Positions 39,481 to 52,302 of a stretch of 64,000 nt of DNA are shown here, in pieces (positions within the stretch are counted from its first letter, which is position 1; each line of letters starts with the position of its first letter). Source of the stretch: Augochlora pura. Lineage: Eukaryota > Arthropoda > Insecta > Hymenoptera > Halictidae. The stretch spans positions 7,192,001-7,256,000 of the forward strand of contig NC_135772.1 of assembly GCF_028453695.1 (NCBI RefSeq), read 5' to 3'. The notes beneath the pieces are model-generated. The model did not search any database. It was not told where the DNA came from and saw only the letters and a program-made list of their open reading frames with translations. The position numbers and the translations under genes were made by a program.

Positions 39481-41623
39481 CCATCTGCACTATGCTGAGT
39501 AAAGGTGAAGCAGAAAATCGAGCCACGGCTGACTGAGAAGTGACGCAAATCCAATCAAACTCGACCATCACAGAGCTGAACCAAGTTTCACGACCTTCCA
39601 TCTACACATACTAATATAGCTGGTTTCATACACTACCGATCGCAAGTGTGCGATCATTAGATTTGCGGATATTCGTGTAAAACCAAATGGGTCAGCATCT
39701 GTTATAAGACACAAGATCTCTCATAGCAATTTCTTTCTCTTTCTAATATGTACGGCATTGAAGATAGTATATCAATATTGTTAAAAATGAAAGGATATTT
39801 TTTGTCGAAAGTACAATATTTTTAAGAAAAATAACTTTATAAAACTTTATGAAGTTTTATTAAAAAAGGTGGAAAATACTTGTAAGATATTTCGGTGATA
39901 TCTCAAAACACGTAAATGTGCGGACAGCACTGTACCTGGTCGTTTCCAAGAAAACATGTTGAGGAAACAATCGTTACTTTGATGTAGCGTGGGTGGAAAG
40001 TAGTTCTCAGGAAAATATTTGACAACCGCATTTTCTTCATCTGTCGATATTCCTGTCGTAGAGGTGAAAACAGCTCTTGAACTACGTAGCAAGGAACACG
40101 TACGAGCGAATATCTTACAAACCGTAAAAGCTGGAAGAAGTTTGCAAATAGCAATACATATTTTGCACCTTCTGGAAAGTATTATTGATATCTATAAAGT
40201 GCGCGCGCGATCTTGTTAAACACTTCGCGCACTCAAATCGTTTGTTCGTTTTACGTTTGCTTGATTAGGAAATTAGTTTGAATTTGCATCGTGTGCAGAC
40301 AGCCGAAAAGAAAACTTGAGGCAACTTATTAATTGAACTGTGAACATTGCAGACAGCTCCATATTTTTATACAGAGCACTAATAACTAACACTCTTCGGT
40401 CTAGCGGTGGATGCCGAGTAGCTAGACTAACCGTCTTCGATAGAAAAGAATGAAAAGAGGAACTTGTTTTCACTTTGCGGGAGCGAATTATCTGCGTTCG
40501 CGCCGAGAAGTTTGTAATGATGCTACTTTCTGGAATTTTCATCAGGCTAATGCTGCGTGTCAATTTGAGAGTTTCGGTGGGGTAAGGAGCTCTCGGGACC
40601 GAACTCTGTTGCGAACATAAACCTGAGAGCACCGCCGAAACGTTATCAGACAGCTGTCGTTTGCTAGTTACATGTTAGGTCATTAAGTATGAACCGCATA
40701 GATTTTATAGTAAAATTATAGAGTAAGGTATGAATTTCGTACTTAATGGCCCGATACCTCGTAAGTGGAAACATTCGCGCCTTTACGAGAGGAAAATATT
40801 TCGTTATATTCATAATTATTTTTACAAATTCTATGTAACGTTTTAACATTTCGTAATTAGAATAATTTTTCTTTGCATTTCCGCCATGACCGTATAAAAT
40901 CTGCAGGCTTTGTTATGAGGCTTAATAATATATATTGGATTTGAAAATGTAATAACGAAGGCAATTACGAGAATAATTTTCTTCAATGTAATTCACAGAA
41001 AATATAATTCCGTCGCGTATGTGATTTCTCGTATGATTTATTACGCAATGAACCACTGCATTTGATTTTGTTCTCTCAGTGTGATCGACAATACATTACT
41101 AATTATTACATTTTGGATTTATATGCAAATTAAAATGGAGAACTAAAGAATTCACCAGCGAGAAAAGAAAAATCGCTACCCATTCAAGATCTATTCCAGA
41201 GAATTTTTATCAGCTATTGAAACTGATCGACAAGGATTTTTCATTGTCTTTTTCGAAAATCTCGAGTCCCTGAATGATCACGAAGAACGACCAATTAGTT
41301 TGTTTGTCCGGCATCGGTTTTTGCTACTACCGAAATATCTGGATGATTCGCAATTTCCAGGATGATAGACACATTCGCGATATGTCTTCCCACTCCCGGT
41401 GCTTCGTCCGAGGCAATTTTCCATGAATAGCTTTACTAATGACAGCCGTGGCGAGTCCATTAATCAGCGACCACTCGCTACGACACGGCGCGCACTTATC
41501 GTGCCGCACAAAAAGTTTCGCGGACCCTCTGAGCAAGTTCTTTGCGTAAATGATTGTACGTGCCTCCGCTCGTCCACGAATTTCACTGGTTTCTTCGAAG
41601 TCTTCCAGCCACTTCTGCCCATT

Positions 41624-41675
41624 CTCCCTCCCTCTCTCTCTCTCTCACTCTCTCCCTCCCCTCTCTCTCTCTCCC
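41624..41675. repeat. TC-rich microsatellite
   Basis: An interrupted (CT)n tract with CCC interruptions. It creates low-complexity Ser/Leu/Pro or Glu/Arg frames on the two strands, which are not genes. Confidence 0.9.
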
Positions 41676-43398
41676 AGCCCATCCCTTCTGCTAAATAGTT
41701 CGCAAGTTGAATCCAAGACAGGTTTGAATGGAAGCGGCTGATGCGCGCAGCTTTCGAAATTTTTCTGCTCTCAGAACTCGGAACTGTCTTCGTTCCCTGC
41801 TCTATTGTTCCGTTCATCATCCTTCCTATTCTTCTCTATGAACACTCCATGTGCACGTTGACGAATTTGCCATCGGCGATTACGCTTCCGATCGCTCCTC
41901 GTTCACGTTGCCAGTCTCTTCCACTCTTCTGTCAATAACCTTCATTTCTTCACGTTGTTCCGTGTATTGTTTACTGGAAATGGAGCGAGTAAATTAGTAT
42001 CGATTATTTTCTCTAAAATTGAAGAGTCTTCTGTGTTTCGTGATGTGTGTAATTCGATACTTTTAATTATGGTTCTTGAACTACTGTATACAGAGTGTAC
42101 TATATACTCTGACATATAAAATACCTCGCTCCTCTTTTATCATAGAAAAACATGTCACAGGAAAACATTGGTTAGTTCGGAAGAAAAAATATTATAATGA
42201 GCAAAGGTATTTATTCTAGGTTATATCTTTTAAGTCATCAAGGTCATTGAAGTATTCTGTGTAGTACAAAAGTGAACAAAAGAAAACGTAGGGGAACGAG
42301 AAAACGATGTTTCGAATTTTACACTGTACCTCCTTTCAAAGAATTACTGAATGTCTCGCTTTTATTTCTCTTTTAAATATGTGATAAATATTCTAACATC
42401 ACGTATACAATATTTTAGCGACGTTAGGAAATAAGAATTTAAAGAATCAGTTATACGTCGGATAAAGCTCGCGTTCGTGATGAAATCCTCGAACCAGAAA
42501 ATCCCTTCAATATTAACAGCAACACTTTTGCTAATTCCGCATCACATTATCATTTAAATTTGTTTTCTTAAGTCAAATTTTCGAAATCGATTCTTTTATA
42601 CATATGTCACTTGGATAATCGAAGATTTGATTTGATTCGATCAATTTCGTGATGCGATCATATATTTTGAAACAGCAGTGATTTATTACGTTATCTCTAT
42701 CAACATAAACCGTTTGCTCCGATGTGGGCGTTAAGCGTGGACGCAAAGAAATTGAGATTCAATGGGTTAACATTCGATACGCAATATGAATTCCTCTCGT
42801 TATGCTTATTTACACATTTTATTCGCGAAGCTCCACAGACTTCTCCCGCATTCCTGTCCAAATTCCCGAGCGATGTTCCGAATTTTCACGGTAAATGGGA
42901 ACGGAATTCGTTTCGCGAACGAAATGAGAAACTGGTTTCGCGGGAAAGGTCGAAGAAGACATGTTTCGCGAAAACAAGAAGCTTCAAGCCAGCCAGAAGA
43001 TCGGACGAACCGGAACGGACGCAGTTGAAAGAAATGGGCACAGTTTCCGGTGGAAAAGTAACACTTTTCAAGAAGACGTGTACGCTTAGATTTTCCAGCG
43101 ACTGGAAATAGTCAAGAAGATTTTCCAATCACGTAGCTGCTGCTAGATTTTAGTCAGCTGTCAAGTACATCTGGCTCGCTTTCTGCACAGGTTTTTATTT
43201 CACAGGTATTTCGTTTTCTTTCGCACTTGTTTTCTTAACCTTCAAGTGGTGATCGATATCCTTTAATATCATTAGTAAGCAACTTGACATAAAATTGACA
43301 CCGTATCAATAATTGTGACTTGACGTCAAATAGATTACACACAAATAATGATATCACTATATTTATTCAATTTTCCATCACGTAACTACTATTGTAGT

Positions 43399-44213
43399 TG
43401 TTCCGTTACAGGACGGAACTAGTCTTTACAGCCGTCATTACCATTCTAAACACGCTGTTCCGTTGCAGGACCAAATTATTCTTTATAGCAATAACTACCG
43501 TCATAAAAACACGCGCATAGCATAATCTTCAAATAGTCTCAATGTATCCCTGGCCGGTATTGTCTCTAAAAAGCCGGTGCTTAACCTATTGTCCATTATT
43601 TCCGTCAATATACCCCACACCTGGCCATTAGCTTTCGATATTTTGTTAAGACCCGCACTAGTGTGTTTTGTCTAACGCACAAAGCCCTTTTACAATTAAT
43701 TGTCTGCCACGGTCTATCATTGGGACACGCGGATCCCTTGCGGGCCTCACCCGAGGGTACGAGCACTACCTGCGGGTGACCATGAGTTTGGGGCGGTTAC
43801 TTTGCTTCGGTATACGTTTTTCTTTTAACCAATCAATTCAAGACGACCATTTCCCTTACTTCTTCCGAAATATTGCAAACTACGAATCCGCTTGTTTCAT
43901 GTTTTAATACACACCCACTCCGAGGTTACCTCGGAGATTGTCAGTTCGACGAACGAACAGAACAAAACTACACTCAACACGAGATCCATTAGCATATCCA
44001 TTAATCTCATTTGTTAGTCATTCGCAGTATCGCAGCTGACTTATAGTATTCGCAGAATCAACACCGTTTATAAATTCTATTTTTGTTATTAAGTGTTAGT
44101 ATAATAAATAGTTTTTGTTACATTTGTATCATTCAATTTTATCATTTCTGTCATTTGAAAGAATCACCGGGAACTGCGTATCTCCGAAACTATCGTGTGT
44201 GCGCGGAATAACA
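43399..44213 (+). mobile_element. Solo LTR, family 1, copy C (815 bp)
   Basis: The element starts TGTTCCGTTACAGGACGG and ends CGCGGAATAACA. It is flanked by a perfect 5-bp duplication, GTAGT at 43394-43398 and 44214-44218. Like copy A, it has two tandem units of about 57 bp at the 5' end, the second beginning TGTTCCGTTGCAGG; the first holds the small hairpin GTTCCGT/ACGGAAC. AATAAA is at 44103-44108. There is no coding region: the 79-codon frame at 43668 starts from TTG and is broken in copy B. Complete ends and an intact duplication make it one of the younger copies. Confidence 0.92.
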
Positions 44214-44218
44214 GTAGT

Positions 44219-47200
44219 GATACGGAAGCATCCGAACATCACTGTTAGTGTTAGAAGTCAATTTGACGTATGATACCACCATGAGGTTAAGGAGTCGACA
44301 ATCATTTTTTTAACAGTAAAATTCAAAATACATTTATTGAAAAGTAATACTGTAGTTTATCTTTTTTACTCTTTAAAAATTGAACGATTCTTTTTGAAAG
44401 TAATGCATATAGATAGTGCAACATATTTCTCACCGTGTAGGTGCAAAGCCAGGCACGATAAATATATTTCTATAATTCGATGAAATTGGAGGCAATTCAC
44501 ATTATGCAGATTGATTTCTCACGAATGCAATGATTTCTACAGAGATTTAATAAAAAATGACAATTTTAATTTTGTTTCACAGATGAGTTATTTCGCGTGC
44601 TCGATTTCCCGCTGGCGGTGGCAAATTGCTCCGCTTTATTCCGCTTCCCTATGCATGCTATAGTTCGCTCCCTGCTCTTATGGAATGGTTTCGACGCGGA
44701 TCCATTCAGGCATAAAACAATTCGTCGTCAATACCTTGACATGTGCACTATGTTTTAAAATAGTGCTCCGTATTTTGGAATAATTGCAGTCAAATCCTGA
44801 AAGACATGTTCACATATTACTGAAAATTAATATAATTCGCTTAGTATTTTTCCATCTAGTGTTTAACTTATGGGATCGCGTTTAAAACTATTTATCAGTG
44901 CATATATCTCTTGCGTAAATTCGCTATTACTTATCATTCATGACGTTTTACTATTCTCAAACTCAGGAGAAATTTAACGTTATAGTTGTACCTTTTATGT
45001 ATAGATGCGTTTAATTTTATTAAATAATATTAAATACTTATTATTAAATATTGTGAATAACTTCTTTGAAAGTGTATCAGACCTAATTTACATAAAACTG
45101 AACGTCGTATTACTCTTATTGTCGATATCGGGAAAGCAGCTACGAGTTCTCGTATCAGGCTCGCGGACATCATTAATATCGATCCAAAAAGTGCAGCTTA
45201 TCTACGCTGTAAATGTTCTACGTGTCCGCAGTATAACACGGATGTATAATTCAATGGATGCGGATACTGCTTAGTGGACGGACCACCAACATGTATTTTA
45301 ATGTTACCCTATAACACACATTAGTATAATGGACATTGCCACAGTGCCGGCGCGACCGCTGCTTAGTTTATCTATATACCTTTTTCCCTAATTAATGCCG
45401 CCCGGGGATAATGATAAATACCATATTACAATAATTCTATCGTGGAAGCAATAATTAACGTGGTTAGATCGTTAAAATTAACGAAGTCATGTTATTGGAG
45501 CGGCAACGTAATTTCTTTTCCGTGACCGCGCGATTATTGCACAGGGTAGACTATAATAAGGATTGCAGGGTGTGGCAAGAATAACTTTTACGTATAACGA
45601 TGCATTACCTCTGCACTAACAAAAAAACTGAAATTAACTTCGCTATGTATCAAAATGAAAAGCATTTACCAATGATAATGAAGTCTCTAAAAATTGTCAA
45701 AACATTCATTCTACTTTCTCCACTATTTAAGCTTGACCTTCATATCTTTGTGTAATTTTCAAGTAAAACATTTGTTAGTTGCAACTACTTACACCAAATT
45801 TGATTTTCTTTTACTGTAAGAATTTAACCAAAGAATTTTTTAATTTACTGTTACCAACACGTTCCTCAGTCCAATACTGCACTTTCTTCAGAAGCGACCA
45901 TATTACATAGGGTGGTCCATCAAAATCTACTACCTAAATTACTTAAAAATAGTGTCTCCTATAGAAAAATGTTTCGAATAAAAGTTGTGTATGGAATGAG
46001 GTATACGCTGATATTATTAATGTTTTTTCTATATTGCTATTTTATTGAGTTTATCAAGATCTTCGAAATACTTCTGTATAGGAAAACGATATATGTAGAA
46101 ATAAGCTCGTAGAAAAAATTTACGAAGGCTGATCCTCGATCACAGAATCGATGGATGTTAAAATGGGGTCTTTTTGTAATTTATTATTCTTTTCGAAAAA
46201 GCAGTTGCGTTCATGTACGCACTGAAAAATTGAGAAAAAAACACGGGAGGTGAATAAAAGATTGCAGCACGACGATGACACGAAGCTCTTTCTGCGGTTT
46301 AATTTTTGTCCGAGCAGCAGTTGCAGCTGATTATGCTCGAGCACTCAGCACAAACCTGGCAGAGGCAGGACTCGATATCAGAGAGAAAAAGCAGCAGTTT
46401 ACGTTGCTGAGCGTGCACGTATACATAATATAAGCGGTAACGTGCCTCCTGAGGATCCCGCTAACACTGATGATAAGGGAGAAGTACTTTTCTCTGCAAT
46501 TTGCCTTCAGATGCTATCCGCAAATTATTTGCGCGCGCCAACGTGCGCATTTCTTGACTATCGCGCCCCAACGACCATGAATCTATACGTCTACTATTCC
46601 TACATTGCCACGGCCTTGAGTGCTCATTGAAATGGTTCAGAATCTATTCGCTTGAAAATTTTTCGCTTTATTTTATACGCTTCATTATTTTATTCAATAG
46701 AACAAATAGCGAAGATTTCGTATAACTCTTTGAATGAATTTCGTCAAAACATCGTTCTTACTGTGTTTCGTAAGAAACTTTGAATTTCATAGTTTAAAAC
46801 GCAATTTTAAAACAAGTTTAGTTTTGCATCGACTACATTGTACCTGAATTCCATCAAAATCTTTGGCGCACCGTGCAAATAGTCCAATCGGCGTGAGATG
46901 ACCTTGTTAGTGATCTCATTGATACATGTGCAACATTCGTTTGAAATTTCAGCTATACGAGCTTCGAATCTGTCCTATACGCAATTTTGATTATTTCGAG
47001 TTTATGAGCTAGTGAACTTTTTTAATTTAAAATACTTTTACAGAAGCTCAGTTCTTTGTTTATTATAAATTCATGGAATTATTGTGTACTTCATGGAAGA
47101 ATTATCTACAACATTTTCGAAAGGCGAATTACCGAGGTTTCTAATTAATGATATTGTTTCGGAGCAGAGAACACTAAAGATCGTTCGTTATACTACTGTG

Positions 47201-48865
47201 CAGCTTGCTTATGGGGAGACATATCTAAAAACTTTTTCAAAGTGGCTATAGGAAATCCATGAATATGGAAATAGTTGGAATCATTGCACGCGATAAGACC
47301 TGTAATGAAACTCTCTTAAACTAACGGTGTTAGTTGGTAATTAGCGACAACAAGTCGAATAAGTTCATTGTATAAACGCCTTCAAATAGAAGTTTCAAGC
47401 TCTGGCCACGTGATCAAAACCGTGTACGATATTTCTGGACCGTAATTAAAGCACGCCACGCTTCCGAGTATTGTCGGAAAGTTACGAATAATTTGCCAAT
47501 TTGTGCGCTCATGCATTGTCGGGCAGGCGGAAAACCAAGAAGAACTTATGCTGACTTTTAGTCCCTTGTTTCGGAAATCACATCCAACATGTTTAATGTT
47601 TATTTGTGAAAACGCAATAACGAACGATACAGTAAGAGAACCTATTATGGTATGCTTTTCGAGTACTATAAAATTGTCATTGATTTTATTACAATTAGGA
47701 TTGCCAGTGTTGAATATTTAGTATGAATTTCGGTTCCGTTACATATCATGTGCCCCTATATACATATGTATAAACATCGTATTTTAAAAATTAGGTATTT
47801 TGTAACAGTAGGGCCGTATCGTTTCTAAATTGTTTAAATACTGAACATTAGGATTATACATCAGTGAATTGTCTCGCAATTTATTGCTAGTTAACTGTTT
47901 AACAACGCTTGTAAATTCAATTGTATGCTTTAAACACTATAAACAGGCCTGCAAATAGTGATTTTAGCGAAATTTGATTCAGAGGGCTGCTACATGGTTC
48001 AAACGTAGACACACAATGTATTTACTCATTACATATGTTTACCGTGTAGGTCTCTTGAAATTTCAAAGTCCCTTACAGCACTTTAGATCCAAATGCAATT
48101 TGCCCTTGTAGAGGTCTTTTTGATCTCATCATCACACTAATTGTTCCCTCCAACTAAATTTGATTTTGAACTATTTTAGACTACAACATATTAATTTCAC
48201 AATTACCTCTGCGATCGTATATATTAATACTAGATTTATTTAACCCTTCAGAATGGCAGATCACTAATTTTTTAATTACCGATTATTCAGATTGGAAAAA
48301 AACATGTATGTGTTATTCATTCGATATACGTATGTTACTTGTAGGAAACTTTATAATAACACTCATTTAAAAATCAGAATAAATGTCTTATTGTTACTTT
48401 TATAAACTAATATAAAACAACTGTTTTTAGTGCTACGTAATATTGCTATTAACATTAATGTTAAAATTAATATTATTAACATGTTACTTAAGAAATTATT
48501 TAGATTTTTCCTTACCAAAAGTATACTATGCATGACTACAATGTCTCAAAAACGATCCATACGTAAACAAAGTTGATCACACTATCTAACGTTGTAACTA
48601 CTAATGTTTATTATTAAGAAGAACTAATTGTATTGATTTTTGTTTAAAAGAAAATAAAATATAAATGTCATTAATATTTATTAACGGAAATGTTTCAGCT
48701 GTTCAAATGTTTCATACTTTTCAAATAATCGAGCACAAATTTGTGAAAACATTGTCTCAATTAACGACATACCGTATCAATATTCTATATTTGATTTCAG
48801 TAAGAACTGCATCATAATTAAGATCTTGTGTCCGACGTGTTACCAACGGGGCTGTACGCGATCAA
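44219..48865. other. No gene seen
   Basis: Only short, unrelated frames occur. A patch at about 45330-45560, with TAATTA-type motifs beside GC-rich words, looks less degenerate than its surroundings and could be regulatory, but nothing visible proves it. No element termini were found. Confidence 0.45.
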
Positions 48866-48956
48866 CGAAGTTGTTAATTACAGTAACCAGTGTGATTATA
48901 TTACGCGTTGTCGAAGTTGTTAATTACTCTAACTTGTGTGATTATATTACATGTAA
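48866..48956. repeat. Tandem duplication, two units of about 46 bp
   Basis: CGAAGTTGTTAATTAC begins both units (48866 and 48912), and both continue to GTGTGATTATATTAC. A few substitutions separate them. No gene overlaps. Confidence 0.85.
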
Positions 48957-49596
48957 AATGTAATTCAGAAATTAATTGAAACTTTCCAGATCGCGTGTAT
49001 GCATTTAATTACATAAGTAACGCATAAGGTCGTGTAATGATTGCGCGGAGATGTTTATCCCCACTTGGAACGAGAAGCAACGTTACACTTATTCGGAAAT
49101 AGAATGCAAAATGGGTAGGTTAACAACGTGAGGTGGATAGCGTGTAATCGAGGCTGGGCCTGCTAATGACCTTGTCGCCGAGTCGCTACCTTGTCATTAC
49201 TATTAACAATACATTCGAGATGAGAAATCGTCGACGTTAATACGATTTCGTGACAAGCGTGGATCGATCTAGTCCGGCTGATATGTGCGTACGTATCCGA
49301 GCTTGATTAAAGCGTTCTGCGCACGTACACGAGAGCAATTGAGTTTAGAGTCGGATGACCGTGATTTTTACCTTCTTCTTGATCACTTTTCTACAAACCT
49401 ATCACCCGTTGTCGAGCAATCAATTCCCATTATCTCTATATTTACGTGTTGAAATTGCTCTGCACGCTGTCGATCGATTTTACTTCGTGCTAAAAAATTG
49501 ATAACATTAAATCGAATGAATTTTATTCTTACGTACCAACGTTTTTATTGGCTATTGCTAGACTACTAAAGATACTGATCTTTATATGTATATCTA

Positions 49597-49680
49597 CAGT
49601 GGGCCGCATTAATATTCGGACACCATCGTATTTGAGAAATTTTTACTCCGTATCTTTACTGTTTGTTGAGTTAATGAATT
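49597..49680 (+). mobile_element. Orphan Tc1/mariner-type terminus (CAGTGGGCCGC)
   Basis: TA/CAGTGGGCCGCATTAATA followed by TTCGGACAC has the form of a Tc1-like inverted repeat, with TA at 49595-49596. It resembles the start of the element at 17226 in its CAGTGGG opening. I found neither a matching inverted end within several kilobases nor a transposase, so this is a truncated or decayed copy. The right boundary is nominal. Confidence 0.45.
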
Positions 49681-49689
49681 TATAGGTTC

Positions 49690-51990
49690 TTAATAAGTCA
49701 TAACACTTATTTTAGATTCTACAAACATAAGTTTTATTAACATAATCGTCTAGTCATTATATGCAAAATATTCCAAAGTAATCATTTAAACATTTAAGTC
49801 TGCTGATTATGTTCACCTATAACATAAAGATTTTCAACTGTCATAAACAGTAATTGTTGAAAATGTAACATATATTTTGACGTGTAACAAAATCGACACG
49901 GTTGAATTTATTGAAAGTGAAATGATGAGCAAACTGCAATTAAATGTGCGTACCAATTTCAATTCACTATTAGGTGCACCGGTCGACACACGGTGCAATA
50001 TTATTATAAACCACTTCCCAAGTACCTTGAGCGATTGATGTGCGGTCATTTCCCAAAATCGTTGGTTTAATCAACCTGAACAGACGAGTACACGATTTCT
50101 ACCGGATGAATTGTCGAATTCAATCTTGCGAAACTAATTAATAAATTCTTTGGACATTGGATTTATAAATCGGAATTCCAATCTGTAATTCCAATCCGTG
50201 CGGAATCAAATGAACGAACCAGATAAATATGGTGGTCGCAGCAACAAGAACACGGCTATTCTACAGGATATTCTAAAATCGAACTTTTTATTAAGCTGAC
50301 CTAGAGCACTAATTTCAAAACATATAATTAAATATTAACAATTTTTTTCAATGTACTCATTTAGTTGTAATTACGTTGTTGAATAACTCTTAATAATTAT
50401 AATTTAATAATATTTTATCTTACCGTGTTGCATATTTACTTCTGTATTTACATCTATGATTTGCAGTATTATACAGATTTTTCATTAATTAATTAATGCG
50501 CATTAAACAAATACAGAATCCGTAGATTTACTTTATTCGCTTTGTAGAAGTATGTATTATGGAATTTTCATACCGTCGCCGCATTTTATTTCGAGATTAT
50601 GGAAGGTTGCAGCCGTGTATTAATTTAATTACGTTTTCTTATGTTTCAATGATCTCAGAGTATTTATCTAATTAAAAATGTTTCCGTCGCGAGGCATGTT
50701 TTCATGCGACGGAAAATTCAAGAAGTAAAACCTGATTAATATTTCGCGTGTGTTTAAAATAAAACGTGTAGTTACGGCTTCATCTTTGAAAAAGGAAAAT
50801 TAATGTTACACGCACCCTCCAAGCCAGAGTGCTCACTGAGATTAAACTCGTAAAGAAAACTTATGTAAGCCCCACGAACATATGCGAGACTGTACAAATC
50901 GGCCACAGACTGAAAGTTTTAGATGCAATTAATTGAAGAAGTTGCAAAGCCTGCAAACTATTTCAATTTATACGTCAAATTAATTTAACAAATTGGAAAG
51001 TAATAAATCATCATTAATAATATCGTCTAATTCAAAAAGTTACAATTCTTGAGAAACAAAGGAAATTGAAAGCATCTATTAAATGCCAGACGCAAATAAA
51101 AATACTGGCAATATTGGTCAGTGTAACACAGAGCAATTTTTTAAAAAATTTTAATTTTGATTCCAAGAAGAATTTCATTTTCATTTAGCTGCTGTTTTCT
51201 TACGACTGACGTAGGGCATTTCTATTTTGCATAAAGATACGCAGTGTACTGACAAATTTTATTAATATTAGCATTGAAAATAATTTTGTAACAAATACGA
51301 CCCAGTTATTGTGGATGCAAGGGTGTCGTGTGGCGTCCACGAGACTTCAAACCTAAAAGCCCTTACTTTTCGCTGCACAAATTTTTGCATTCGGATATTT
51401 ATATTAAATGGAATATATTTGTAGAAAATAGCTTTCTCGAAAGCTGCGCGAAGGGATCGTTTGTTCGGCAAGATGTGGGATTCAAGTCTAGCTTTCGATT
51501 TTCTGTGACGTAAATGGCCATTTCTTCTCTCCCTCTCGTTCTCGGTGTCTCGGTCGTTCTAAAATGGCTTTCTCACTGCGGTGCTATTGATATCACGTTA
51601 GTGTTATGTGGATTGAAGGGGATCAATACTTCGGTACTGTCAATGCCTTTGGAAACTGAACGCGACCATGAAGATTCCTTTGTAATAACCGCAAAACCTT
51701 TGACGAAGGACTCTCTGTTATCATCAAGCTCTACTTCCTCCGCCATCGTCATAGAAAACGGATCGACTTCCTACAGGACACGTACTATTTGCAATCGAGG
51801 CAATTTATAGTCGGTTTCATGAAAGAATCCTCTCACTTTGAGGGGAATATTCCACAGACACCTACCTTCCTCCCTTTATTTTACTCGTAGACACTAGCAT
51901 CTGTAAACGAAGGCGATCGTACGAATCGTATACATTATTAAAACGGAGATTTTTATACTCTAATCAAATATGCCATATAAATCTGTGAAT
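49690..51990. other. No gene seen
   Basis: A 98-codon frame at 51514-51810 starts with ATG and has a hydrophobic first 35 residues, but no recognisable family, and neighbouring frames overlap it. I found no splice pair to support it. The rest is AT-rich. Confidence 0.4.
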
Positions 51991-52038
51991 ATATAATATA
52001 CAAGTGTAGGATGTGTGTAGTGTGAATGTATGTGAACG

Positions 52039-52165
52039 AGCAGTGCGGTTGAAGACGCGGTACGATCGAAGCGCGGTTGATTGAGACGCGGTATGATCGA
52101 AGCGCGGTATGTTTGAAGACGCGGTGCGAGGGAGACGCGGTACGATTGAAGTGCGGTATGTTTGA
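52039..52165. repeat. U3 minisatellite, about eight 14-17-bp units
   Basis: Units vary around GACGCGGTACGATCGAA, with shorter GCGCGGTATGTTTGAA-like forms alternating. The array lies immediately upstream of the LTR TATA box, where enhancer repeats are common in LTR elements. Confidence 0.85.
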
Positions 52166-52205
52166 TGACACCTGGGCGAATGGAGTGTGTTTGTTTCTGA
52201 CGACG

Positions 52206-52241
52206 TATAAAAGGAGGCCCTACGGAGGTCTCGGGGTCAGT
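52206..52241 (+). promoter_or_regulatory. LTR core promoter: TATA box plus initiator
   Basis: TATAAAAG is followed by TCAGT, whose A would be +1, with the TATA box starting at -33. An AGATC motif about 27 bases below +1 resembles the arthropod downstream promoter element. Transcription would proceed rightward out of the solo LTR. Confidence 0.6.
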
Positions 52242-52302
52242 CCGTTTTCGACGTTACGTGGTGGAGATCCTTGCGTGAAGCGCGTGGAGAATCCTACACA
52301 AG

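Larger units (their letters stand above)
37410..43393. other. Intron or intergenic DNA, mostly without visible features
   Basis: This follows the donor at 37410, so it is probably the next intron of the gene starting upstream. It contains a distinct GC-richer block (38700-39480), a TC-rich microsatellite and an isolated TACAGAGTGT motif at 42090. A 129-codon frame at 42722-43111 overlaps one on the other strand and has no recognisable domain. Confidence 0.45.
52005..52298 (+). mobile_element. Solo LTR, family 2, with U3 minisatellite (294 bp)
   Basis: Termini TGTAGGAT and ATCCTACA are perfect 8-bp inverses, and CAAG flanks both sides (52001-52004 and 52299-52302), a 4-bp target duplication typical of Gypsy-type integration. 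A TATAAAAG box (52206-52213) and an initiator TCAGT (52237-52241) are spaced as in a functional core promoter. Upstream lies a GACGCGGTACGATCGAA-type tandem repeat. No internal region remains. A 97-codon frame that overlaps the LTR and runs past its end (52077-52370) is a by-product. Confidence 0.88.

Noticed and set aside
41464..41820. Low-complexity Glu/Arg and Ser/Leu frames
   Set aside because: They are translations of the TC microsatellite.
42090..42130. TACAGAGTGT as the left end of a transposon
   Set aside because: A ten-base match to the terminus at 27594, without an inverted partner or target duplication, is too little to call.
42722..43128. A 129-codon plus-strand frame with an 80-codon frame opposite
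   Set aside because: Lys/Arg/Ser-rich low-information sequence, no splice pair and no recognised family.
43668..43907. A 79-codon frame conserved between LTR copies A (15377-15616 minus) and C
   Set aside because: Both start from TTG, not ATG; copy B has a one-base loss in the frame, and the similarity is explained by recent common origin of the LTR copies.
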